Source: Hydrangea macrophylla | Lineage: Eukaryota > Streptophyta > Magnoliopsida > Cornales > Hydrangeaceae | Length of the DNA: 64,000 nucleotides | Assembly: GCA_033977485.1 (NCBI GenBank) | Contig: CM066984.1 | Location: 46,631,100-46,695,099 of the forward strand | Direction: 5' to 3' | Shown here: in pieces, positions 54,171-64,000 of the stretch | Numbering within the stretch: position 1 is the first letter of the stretch | How the letters are laid out: each line of letters starts with the position of its first letter | Notes under the pieces: model-generated | The model's database searches: none | Seen by the model: the letters and a program-made list of their open reading frames with translations, nothing else | Told to the model about the DNA's origin: nothing | Position numbers and translations under genes: made by a program

Positions 54171-56746
54171 TGTCATGCCCCGCAGTAGCAAAATTAGAGA
54201 AAATAAATTCCTTTTTGGACCCGTAGGCCATGACAGTTGAAAGTCACCACATTGTCCACGACCAAAGTCGAACCATCAGAGAAATGATTCAAACCACGCA
54301 TTTGGAAGTTCTAAGTTCGATATATAAAACCAAAGTTAAATACTAACTATTACAACCCATAAGTATTGCAGAAGTATAAATAAAGTATTACGGCAACATA
54401 CACCGATAATAAACGTAACTATTTCAGAAGTCTCTAAACATAAACACGAGCTAACTGCGGCACAACTTCCAGCCTTCAGCTTGCGTAGTATTCAGTACCG
54501 GCATAGTCTCCATCATCGTAGGCTCCATCCTCGTGGCCCTTGTCCATGTATGCATCACCTACATACTCATAACCCTGGCCAGCTGGACGTCGAATATCCA
54601 GCGGCATAAAACGCCGTCAGCTACGAAAGCCGAGTGAATGCAAATACTAACAGAGTATCTACAGATATGTAGCATATAACAACATCAATAAAAAGGATCA
54701 TCTCATCGTTCGTATGCATGTATGCACCAACCCAATATCTAACAACGGACATCATCCCAAATCTCCCAATACATAACATAGACTCTTGGGTCCACATTAA
54801 TCAGACACGTAGTCCCATACCTACGGTCTGTTCACTCTTGACACGCAGTCCCATATAATCTAGCCAAACGCCCCGATATACTTTAACCAACACGCCCCTA
54901 ATACATCCTGGCCAACACGCCCAATACTTGACTCTGGCCAACTCGCCCAATATGTTACTCTGGCCAACTCGCCCAATATGTTACTCTGGCCAACTCGCCC
55001 AATATATTCTCTGGCCAACTCGCCCCATATGTTACTCTGGCCCACTCGCCCCATATGTTACTCTAGCCAACTCGCCCCATATGTCACTCTGGCCCACTCA
55101 CCCCATATGTTACTCTGGCCCACTCGCCCCATATGTTACTCTGGCCAATTCGCCCCATATGTTACTCTGGCCCACTCGCCCCATATGTTACTCTAGCCAA
55201 CTCGCCCCATATGTTACTCTGGCCAACTCGCCCAATATATTCTCTGGCCAACTCGCCTCATATGTTACTCTGGCCCACTCGCCCCATATGTTACTCTGGC
55301 CCACTCGCCCCATATGTTACTCTAGCCAACTCGCCCCATATGTTACTCTGGCCAACTCGCCCAATATATTCTCTGGCTAACTCGCCTCATATGTTACTCT
55401 GGCCCACTCGCCCCATATGTTACTCTGGCCCACTCGCCCCATATGTTACTCTGGCCAACTCTATCATATATTGATTTGACACGAAGTCCCGATCCTATCC
55501 CAGCACCTAGGATTCCACACTCAACATCATACGGTCTTAGCGACCGCATTCACGCGCACCCATAAATAGTATCAACCTCTGCGGTCGACAGACCCACTAA
55601 TATGCACGTCGGCTTCTTAATCTCGTTATCATCTCATATATATCAAAAGGATATAAAAATACAAGGAAAATACAGGGTATTACACATAACAACATTCAAA
55701 CCAAAACTAGAATGAAATATTAGACATCGTGTATGATTCTAGTAAAAATAGGGCACAGGGGTATTTTGGTCATTTTCCAGTTTATAAGTCAGGATCCGAA
55801 AATATAAAAGTTACGTGAGATCAAATAAATAAGTATTCATGTTGTAAGTTAAGAGTTTTCCATCCCCGTTAAGAAAATATCTTGATTTCAGTCGATTTAA
55901 GTGAAAATAGATCACAAGGGTATTTTGGTCATTTTCCAGTTTTGTACGTCCACAACCGAATTTATAAAAGTTCCGTGAGATTAAATAAATAAGTATTCAT
56001 GTTGAAAGTTAAGAATTTTTTATCCTCATTAAGAATCCATCTCGATTCCAGTCGTATTTGAAAATACCAGTTTATCGTATTTATGCCGTATTTATCTAAA
56101 TACGTAATATAATACGTATAAGCATCATATAATTAATATAAATCATAATCATAATCATAATCATAATCATAATCATGTGTTCATAACAAAGTGTAATATA
56201 AATAGCTGAGTGAGTTAGAGACTCACCTAAATTCGCAGAATAATAATGCCGAGAAAACCCGAAGAATCTTCAAATATAAAATTCCGGCTTCAAATAGCGT
56301 TCTTGGTGTTCTTGGTGTACTATGTGTGTTCTTGGTGTTCTTGGTGTACTAGGTGTGTTCTTGGTGTTCTTGGTGTTTGTGTGTGTGTTCTTCGTGTTCT
56401 TCGTGTTTGTGTGTGCATTAGGATAACTTCTCAACCTCATAAGTCTGAGGATAAATGTAATGGAATGGTCCCATATATATAGGAACCAAGGAGGGACCTC
56501 ACCTTGCAATTACCAAGAATTAAAGGATCAAAGGATAATTATTTCCTTAGGGCCATGTTTGGTTGGATGAGCAATAAAATCATAACTGGTCCAAATATAC
56601 CAGATATTCACAAATCTGCTAAATTTCTGTTTCTAAAAATTCTGAAAATTTATAATCGAGTTCTATAAATACTGAATATTATAATGAAAAAATAAAGACA
56701 CTTATTCATCTTGGGAAATAAATATTTAAAAATAGCGGGTATTACA
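54171..56746 (-). repeat. TekayE 5' LTR (2576 bp)
   Basis: Plus-strand ends are tgtcatgccccgcag and gggtattaca. The 26-bp minisatellite (about 54930-55465) has several more units than in the other LTR. The same (aatcat)n and gtgttcttg repeats are present. It is followed by TatD sequence starting acttg. Confidence 0.92.
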
Positions 56747-58509
56747 ACTTGTTTCATCAGTTTCAATGCTTTTACCTTACTAGGACATTGTAGTACCGAT
56801 TCGTTTGCCAATTTTTTAAAAAACTCACCATCAGCTAAGAAATAATGCATTGCCTTTCTTTTGATCTTGATATCACCATGTATATTGGGATTTTTCAAAA
56901 AATTAATGATCGGTTCCCTCTAATCAACCTCATTGATCTGAAGGGGCATATCAAAAATAGTGTCATCCTCTTCCAAAATTGATGACTTAGATATTTTTTT
57001 AACTGTAATCATCCTCCATAGAACATTCATTGGGATCTTAAGTACGAAGGCCATCTGGGCCAATTCATTAGCCTCTCTATTTTCTTCCCTTGGCACTTAC
57101 TGCATAGCCAATTCAGAAAAACTATCTATCAACCTCACGGCAACCACATGATATTTTTCCAAAATGGTATTGTACACTTTGTATTTTTCCCCAATTGGTT
57201 GATCACTAATTGAGAATCCCCAACCAACTTTACAATTATGGCCTTTATCTCGAAAAGAATTTTAAGACCTATGATCAAGGCTTCATACTCAGCCTGATTA
57301 TTAGAATGCCTAAAATCAAACTGTCTTTTTTCCAAATAGGGATGTAAGGATGATTCCTGCACCTGTTGATTCTTTCGTACTGGATCCATCAAACCATAAT
57401 ACCCACGGGGTAACAGATATGTACCCAATTTCAACCCCTTTCAGGATTTCAGGATGTATATCAAGGTAGGGATGGTTAGCCAAGAAATCAGCCAGGACTT
57501 GTCCTTTAACAGCCTTCTGAGGAACATATTGTAAGTTGAATTCTAGCAAAGTTAAGGACCATTTAGCCACTTTACTAGTGATAATTGGTCTTGACATCAA
57601 ATACTTAATAACATCAGTCTTACACATGACTTCCACTATTACAGGTAGCATATAATATCTTAACTTAATGTAAGAAAAGAACAAAGCCAAACACAACTTT
57701 TCAATTGCTGTATATCTCTGTTCTACATCAGTCAATACGCAGCTTAAGTAATAAACCGCTTGTTCTATATCTCTATCATTAATTTGAACCAACAAACTTC
57801 CAATTGAATCACGAGAAGCTGAAACATATAATCTCAGGAGAAACTAAAACTGGCGGCTTGGCAAGATATCCTTTGATTTACTCAAAAGCCAGCTGGTGTT
57901 CTTGTCTCCATGTGAATCCTTCTTCATTCTTCAGTTTTAATAGTGGACAAAACACTTTAGTTTTGCCTGCATAATTAGAGATAAAGCAACGCAAAAAGTT
58001 AATTTGGCCAAGCAATCTCTGCAATTGCTTCTTAGTAGCTGGTGGCTTGGCTTCTATGATGACTCTTGCTTTATTTTTATCAACCTTGATTCCCCTTTTA
58101 TGTACTAAAAACCCCAAAAAATTTACCACCGAGACACCAAATGTGCATTTTAAAGGTTCATTTTTAATTGATGGCATCTCATTCTTTCAAAACTTTTCGT
58201 CAAAAACTTAATGTGATCATCAAATGTTGGCTTCACCACCACGTCATCTATACAGACTTCCATCCATTTCCCAATCATATCATGGAATATGGCATTCATG
58301 GTACGTTGGTAGGTTGCCGCAACATTTTTTTAATCCAAATAGCATCACTACCCATTCAAAAGTTCCAATTGCCCCTGGACATCGAAATGCTAATTTTCAA
58401 ACATCATCTCTAGCTATAAAAATTTGATTATAGCCAGAGTGTCCATCCATAAAGCTAAGGATCTCATGCCCAGATGCAGAATCAACTAACATGTCAGCAA
58501 TAGGCATGG
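56747..58509 (-). pseudogene. TatD pol fragment: RT to start of integrase
   Basis: The minus strand begins in RT at MPIADMLVDSASGHEILSFM and passes FDGHSGYN-type and KCTFGVSVVNFLGF segments. Then come RNase H (AVYYLSCVLTDVEQRY, 57795-57480), archaeal-type RNase H (LWFDGSSTKESTGAGI, NNQAEYEALIIGLKI, VGDSQLVI; about 57410-57100) and the integrase N-terminal region (HYFLADGEFFKK, about 56830-56760). There are multiple stops and frameshifts. It joins the fragment at 46062-46233 once TekayE is removed. Confidence 0.82.
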
Positions 58510-59535
58510 TGATTGTTGTATTTAATTATTGGTTTGGTTTTAAGGCATGTGTAAAGGGCGCTGCGACTTCAATCCTACGAAAATGAAAGTCGCACCGGTT
58601 TTCCTAGCCTTCTTTATTTTCTTGTTGTTGAATTCTATTTCTAGATAAATTATAAGCTTTGAAAGAAGCATAGGACCAATGTAATAGAATTAGAAAATCC
58701 ATGAAGATGGAGGAGCAAGCCGTTGTCCATGAAGATAGAGCTGGAGGCGATCAAACCAAGGAGAAGGTTCTATGGAAATAGAGCTATGGGAGATAGAGGC
58801 ATATGAATGCCTTTGTTTGAATTTTAGTTTTTTGGTTTATGTGTTTGGTTGTGATTGGCATTTAAATATATTATTACTACTTGCATGCACGTAAATCAAG
58901 TGTTCTAAAATAAAAATCAAAAGCCATTTTCAACACATTAGTAAACATTAGATGTTTATGGGTAATGTGTAGAAGTAATGTTTTCTAAAAAGAAAAATCC
59001 TTAATTTATTAAATCTAGTAGGAGAGTGTCTTATTTATAACACCCACGATCTTCCATTAACGGTTCACTATAAGATGAGTAGTGATGTGTCACCTCGCCA
59101 GGTGTGATAATTCCATACGGAGGGTACACTACTCATTGACTACTAGATGTGAACTTCCTACGGATCAGATCAATCAGATGTATTAGAGGGTGACCACCAT
59201 ACAGAGGCGCTACTTGAGGCGATTGTGAATAGATCTTAGTTAATGGTATACACTATCTAAGCTATGGATAAGGGATCCTACACGGGGCATTATTCAGAAA
59301 CTTAGAGATCAAATAGGTTCAGGAGACATAACTTGTTTTGCAAGAGTTGCATAGCGAACAAGTCATGATAAATCGAAAGATCAGACATTGATCACCACGC
59401 GGAGGCTTCATTCTTTCGTTTCAATATTTCGGCGCCTTTGTTTTTAAAATAAGAGTTTTAAGGATTCTTTTATTTCAAACTATCAAATTCTGATATCCAT
59501 ATTTATTTTGTCTTTTGATTTTTTAGTAAATCATA
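58510..59535 (+). other. CopiaF upstream region, probable 5' LTR/leader
   Basis: It starts tgattgttg right at the break in TatD, so an LTR may begin here. No matching LTR, PBS (no tggtatcagagc) or clear end could be found. A cttatttataaca TATA-like element is at about 59031. No gene. Confidence 0.4.
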
Positions 59536-60442
59536 ATGTCGGGATCTATATTTAGTCTATTTGTCACTATACTCACTCAGAACAAGTTAACTGGAAATAA
59601 CTACACAGAATGGAAACAAAACCTTGACATCGTATTAACTACGAAGGATCACATATATGTCCTCACCACCCTATGCCCCGAAGAACCTACGGTAAATGCT
59701 TCGACAGCTTCCAAACGCGAGTTCGATAAATGGAAGAAGTCGAATGGAATGGCCCGTTGCTACATTCTGGCCTCAATGGCTGGTGTGTTGCAACACCAAT
59801 TCCAGTCGAACAATTCTGCCAGTGACATTATCGAATCCCTGAAAAAGATGCTAGGGGAGCATGGCAAGCCTGCTAGACAGGTAGCCATGCAAAAGATAAT
59901 GAGTGCTAAGATGTCGGAAGGGACTCCAGTCAAAGAGCATGTTTTAAAAATGATTGGTTATTTGAAGGAGCTGGAGACCCTAAGTGCCAATATTGACGCA
60001 CAGACCCAAGTTGATATGATCCTCAATACGCTATCGCCGTCATTCGCTCAATTTAAACTAAACTATAATATGAATTAAATGGATTTCTCAATAAGTGAAT
60101 TAAATGGGGACAACATTTTGAACGTTGAGAAAAGCTCTTCTTCCTCCCGATCTACACCAAAAGGCAAGAAAGGGAAGAAGAAGGTTGGCACTGGTGATCC
60201 AAGTGTTGGACCAGTCCCTAAGATTGCAAAATCTACAAAAAAGGTAAGGGTAAAGGGACGGTGGGTGGCCATGGCATAGGAAAGTGTTTCCAATACGGTG
60301 CGAAGGGCCACTAGAAGAGGAACTATCCAGAATTCTTAGCCACAAGAGTTCAAGGTATGATTGAATCACATGTTATTGAAGTAAGCTTTATAACGGATAC
60401 TTCAAACACTTGGTGCATTGATTTTGGTTCGATTAACCATTA
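59536..60442 (+). pseudogene. CopiaF: Ty1/copia gag and start of protease, truncated
   Basis: ATG 59536 opens a 180-codon Gag of the UBN2/Retrotran_gag_2 type: LTGNNYTEWKQNLDIVL, KWKKSNGMARCYILASM, ELETLSANIDAQTQVDMIL, LSPSFAQFKLNYNMN. TAA at 60076-60078 stands where the frame should continue into MDFSISEL. A Lys-rich linker follows (60140-60250), then, in another frame, a decayed zinc knuckle (GKCFQYGAKGH..KRN) and the protease approach TWCIDFGSINHYG. Homology ends at OgreG. Confidence 0.78.
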
Positions 60443-63400
60443 TGGGCACGCGGGATTCCACCTCTTGTTTGTTTTGAAATTGATTTGAAAAGAGAGAGAA
60501 AAGGTCTGTTGAAAACAGATACAGATTTGCCACTTGGTCTTTAAGGAACCAAGAAACCTAATTTTTGACTCACCCAAACGGATAAAGGGCACCGGCCCTT
60601 CATAACCAAAGAACTTGGCTCGGGGTTCTGGTACGAGAGAGGAAGGAGCCTTTGTCGCGACTAGAACACCCTCAACTTACCCCGTCTTTCGACGGGCCTC
60701 AATTAGCATCCAAATAATCATCTTATACTATGTATGGTTCGACAATTTTAATACTATGATAGTGTATTACATCACATAAGAAAATTTGAAATGGAAGATC
60801 TAAAGATAAGATATCATTCATAAGATCTAAGTCAAATATCATGCAATGTAAAGTGAAAGATCTCACATATAAACCTAGGAAAAATCGTCTAATCATATAT
60901 CAAATAGTCAAGACTTCCTAATCTAAAGGGGGACGTGAATTTTTATTGAAACAAATAATCAAAGAAATCAAAATATGCTTAGCAAGCTATTATGATGCAT
61001 GTTAATCTTTGAGGAAAGAAGATTTCTCAATCCGCAGGATGGATGACAAAGGAAGACTAGATCGAGGGAAACATGAACGTATTGATCAAGTTCATTCCTT
61101 ATAATCTTCTTAGATTAGGACTCACAAAAGCCCCAAATCTTTGCATGGATGCAATGTATGTATCTAGAATATGCCAAGGTTGTAGTGTGCTTTGTGTTCA
61201 TGGATTCCTAGAATGACTTAGAAGTCTAGAATGTGTATGAATGAATGAATGAATGAAATCATGGGATATGTACAAATGTAGTATGAACTACTTCCTAAGA
61301 CATGAACTAATTTGGAATGTATGTAAGCATCAAATCAAAGGGGGAAAGTAAAAGTGTGCTTGCTGTGAATAGTGGACAGAACAGTAACATGATCTTTTAA
61401 AAATTAAAAAGAGGGGATAGGAATGTTTTCAATGCATGATTGTTTATGGAGATCTGCCTTAATGTATCTAGAACACAATCCAAAAAGCCAATGTTTAATA
61501 ACTATCACAGATTGAGAGAAATTACATAAACAATAGAGGTCACTCAGAAACAGAGTCCGTATTGTCGACTGAAATGTCAAAATATCTTAAAAAATGAAAA
61601 CAAATGTTCTAGAAGCCCATTTTATACAAAACGTTACCTAAGACATTGAAGTTTAAGGGAAAAATAAGTTAGGACCATCCCTTTTGAAAAAGTGTTCTGA
61701 AAAATAAGTTGAAAGTCAACCAAGCTGCTGTGACAGCAGAGGCAGAATGTCTGGAAGGAATGTTTGGGTCCAAATAGATCATTTTCAAGTATTTCCAAGT
61801 CAAACCAAAAATCATGGGTGTTCTTTAATGAGTTAGGAAGACTTTTCAAGTGGCCTTGCATCCATACATTAAGTATTCAGTTCTAGAGAAATCTTTGAAC
61901 TCAGATCACTCACTATTTTGACTCACTGTTTTGAAGATTTTGGGAAAACAAGGTTTATCTCTTGAACTCAAAGGGAGGGTTTTAAGAAGGGGGTTTTGAA
62001 ATAGAAGTTTTGAAAGCACATTTTCAATACTCAATGAAGGTTATAACCACTTGAAATGCCAACATCAAACTCATTACCAAGAACCTCCAAGATTGTTGGA
62101 GAGATTTATTTTCATTTGAATATAACTTCAAGGATACCTTGGAGGTATTGAAGTTATAATCATCATCTACCAAACATGTTTTTGAGGTCAAGAGCTACTA
62201 TCCATAAGGATTCACTCACCTAAACTTCATGTCATCATCTAGATGATGATGAACTAGTAAGTAAATTAAGAAAATCAAAAAGAAATGAGGTAAGAAGAGA
62301 TGAACATTGCATAAACAAGCAAGTAAATAACAATCAATAGATGATGATCAATGTGATATTGGATTTGTAGCTTGATGTTTCACTCATATGTGATGACATT
62401 GGACATGGAAGTAGCTTTCTCTCTCTTAAATGCTCACTAAAATGGTGGTTGGGTGTATTGAATATGAAGTGAATAGGAGTAATGAAGTAAAAAACAAAGT
62501 TTAGAACTCACTTTTGTTTTGAAATCAAAGAAGAAAGCTTCTTTTCTCTCTATCTTAACCTTATCTCTACAACTTTCTCTCCCACAACTTTTCAAAGCTT
62601 ACATTTGACACCCCCTAAATGAAAAGTCAAGGGGGGTTTATATAGGCCAATTTGGGGTGGTTTTGGAGTTTTAGAAGTGTTCCCATTGTCTCCAAATATC
62701 TGAAAACATAGAACTACGTCGTTTTGGTTTTTAATTAATCAAAATAGAACCCCAAAGATAATTGCAAAAACATATTGTTCTGGAGGAGAGTGCCGCGGCG
62801 GCACTAGGCTTGTGCCGCGGCGGCACTGGGCCACTACCGCGGCGGCACTGCTCCTCAATCGTCTGGATAATTCTGTTTAGGCCCCTAGAGGTTCCGATAT
62901 TTGCGAAAAGGCCCTATTTCGTCCGAAATTCACAGAAAATGCATACAAACTCCAAATTGAGGTTGTGATATACCGTTGGAAAGTTAATGGAGTCTATTTT
63001 ACATAAAATATAGTTCAGGGATAGGTCACTTTGAAAAGTTTTGCAGTATTTGTGATAAAATTCGATTTAATCGCCTTTTTCATCTTCAAAAATTCGCAAT
63101 AAACTCGTTTTAAATCCAAAAATTATGTGTGATATACCGCTGGAAAGCTATTGACCTCTAGTCTCTATGAAAAATATTTGAAAATTGTCATGGCGCTCTG
63201 GTTCTAAAGTCAAATTTTGGTCAAACTGGTCAAACTTGGGATTCCCGGGAAGTTCTGGAAACCTTTGGGAACTCCCAAGAGCTGACGTGTTCGCTCAATT
63301 TTCTTTTAAAACACATTTTTAATACTTTCCACATGATCTAGAATGATCCCAGTGAATTCGGATGATTTTGGTCAACGGGGACTTTCCGAGAACTTTCGGG

Positions 63401-63665
63401 TCTTCCGGGGGTCTCTTGGAGCTGACTATTTCATCTGATTTTACTTAAAAGCTCATTTTATCACTTTTCTTATGACGCAGCATGTTTCCAGAACTTTTGG
63501 TCCAAATCTAGGAGTTCTCGGGCTTTCAGGGGCATTTTGGTCATTCTGAGCATTTTGAGAAATAGAACCTACTTTCGGGAGTTCTTTTGAGTCTTTTTCG
63601 ATCATCGTGAACCACCAAGCTATGGGTCTCCTAAATCTGATAGCCGAAAAAATAGGGTGTCTACA
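60443..63665 (-). repeat. OgreG 3' LTR (about 3.2 kb)
   Basis: Read on the minus strand it starts tgtagacaccctattttttc at 63665, like OgreB (tgtagacaccc), directly after the PPT. It ends near ccgcgtgccca at 60443, against CopiaF. Its length matches the OgreB LTRs, but the sequence has diverged. A GC-rich minisatellite (ccgcggcggcact units, about 62785-62850) occupies a place similar to the hairpin repeats of OgreB. No coding sequence is supported. A TATA-like tatataggcc on the minus strand is not obvious, so the promoter is not assigned. Confidence 0.75.
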
Positions 63666-64000
63666 GTTTACCCCTCTTTGGCATGAACTTGCGAGGCAAC
63701 GCATGTCACAAGCGAGTGCCAAAGCTTTGAAGAGACAGGTCTTTTGAAGGCTATAGATTTAGGATAAAAAGCGTTGTAAAAGATGCCATGATGCTGAGGC
63801 TAGTGGTGGTCGTGCTCTGCATGAACTGGCTACGTATCCTAAGGGGAATCAGACCAGGACGTAGTTCGGGGCATAAAGGAACAAATCACACATGCACAAC
63901 AAGACATGCGGATGCTATGCTTTGAGGATGATATGCACTGCATGGATGTGATATGAATTGTGTCATGAGTCCTATTATGTCTAGTGTTATGATCCTAGTA
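63666..64000 (-). mobile_element. OgreG interior, 3' end (continues off window)
   Basis: The PPT aaagaggggtaaac (63666-63679, minus strand) is followed inward by a region colinear with OgreB 15484-15693: ttgtgacatgcgttgc, gctttggcactcg-type segments and the conserved hairpin. No ORF. Whether OgreG carries pol cannot be told from here. Confidence 0.75.
63830..63864 (-). other. Conserved ctacgt/acgtag hairpin, OgreG copy
   Basis: On the minus strand: arms ctacgt and acgtag, inner tcc/gga pairing, tctgat in the bulge, preceded by cgaa. It is about 165 bp upstream of the OgreG 3' LTR, matching the OgreB copy at 15484-15518. Confidence 0.7.

Larger units (their letters stand above)
46234..56746 (-). 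mobile_element. TekayE: Ty3 chromovirus (Tekay/Del type), nested in TatD integrase
   Basis: A minus-strand element: LTR 54171-56746, PBS for initiator tRNA-Met, one gag-pol frame (53907-49393), PPT and a rearranged 3' LTR (46234-49351). The C-terminal chromodomain-like segment after integrase and the tRNA-iMet PBS point to Tekay. Many LTR differences and seven premature stops make it old and dead. Confidence 0.92.
41750..58509 (-). mobile_element. TatD: broken Tat element interrupted by TekayE
   Basis: Minus-strand order: RT, RNase H, archaeal-type RNase H and the start of integrase at 58509-56747; TekayE inserted; integrase zinc-finger region at 46233-46072; then directly the end of an antisense PMD gene (42898-46061) and a probable 3' LTR. 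Everything 5' of RT is missing at the CopiaF junction. The integrase core and C-terminus are deleted at about 46065. Its proteins are closest to TatC (NQAEYEALIIGL, YNYYWP, PIQHMP). Confidence 0.75.

Noticed and set aside
62762..62968. Ala/Gly-rich ORF in the OgreG LTR
   Set aside because: Comes from the ccgcggcggcact minisatellite; no other support.

Overview
The window looks like a repeat-dense intergenic or intronic tract of a eudicot plant nuclear genome. I see no bacterial operons, rRNA or complete tRNA genes. Almost everything is LTR retrotransposon, mostly Ty3 type, inserted into one another and into fragments of two host genes. The names TatA, OgreB, TatC, TatD, TekayE, CopiaF and OgreG are mine. 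Lineage calls rest on domain order, primer-binding sites and LTR ends read by eye.

Layout: 1-22176 is TatA, a minus-strand Tat-lineage element whose 3' LTR lies left of the window. It is split at 4858/18965 by OgreB (4859-18964, plus strand), a 14.1-kb gag-only element with 3.2-kb LTRs, a 5-bp target duplication (atgcc) and long arrays of tandem repeats in place of pol. 22177-23706 is host DNA holding three minus-strand exons of an ESCRT-III gene (SNF7/VPS32). 23707-36597 is TatC, a 12.9-kb plus-strand Tat element with nearly identical 1136-bp LTRs, target duplication aatag, and a spliced antisense gene coding a plant mobile domain (PMD) protein. 36603-40290 is AT-rich host DNA with one TTI1-like exon and three MITEs. 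40290-41725 holds decayed Ogre-like debris. About 41750-58509 is TatD, a broken minus-strand Tat element with its own decayed antisense PMD gene; TekayE (46234-56746), a chromovirus with a rearranged 3' LTR, sits inside its integrase region. 58510-60442 is a truncated Ty1/copia gag region (CopiaF), cut by OgreG, whose 3' LTR fills 60443-63665 and whose interior runs off the right edge.

The order of insertion can be read. TatA landed next to SNF7 exons, apparently in an intron, and OgreB later landed in TatA pol. TekayE landed in TatD. CopiaF abuts TatD and OgreG cuts CopiaF. TatC and OgreB are the youngest: about 2 substitutions between LTRs in 1.1 kb, and about 9 in 3.2 kb. TatA and TekayE keep single uninterrupted frames broken only by premature stops, a sign of point-mutation decay, probably of methylated cytosines.

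The most unusual signals are: a 50-nt sequence at the OgreB primer-binding site that folds as the 3' half of tRNA-Arg and carries G where inosine-34 is expected; a hairpin conserved about 200 bp upstream of the 3' LTR in two different Ogre-like elements; eight premature stops in TatA that are all TAG; spliced antisense PMD genes in Tat elements; and a template-switch scar in the TekayE LTR.
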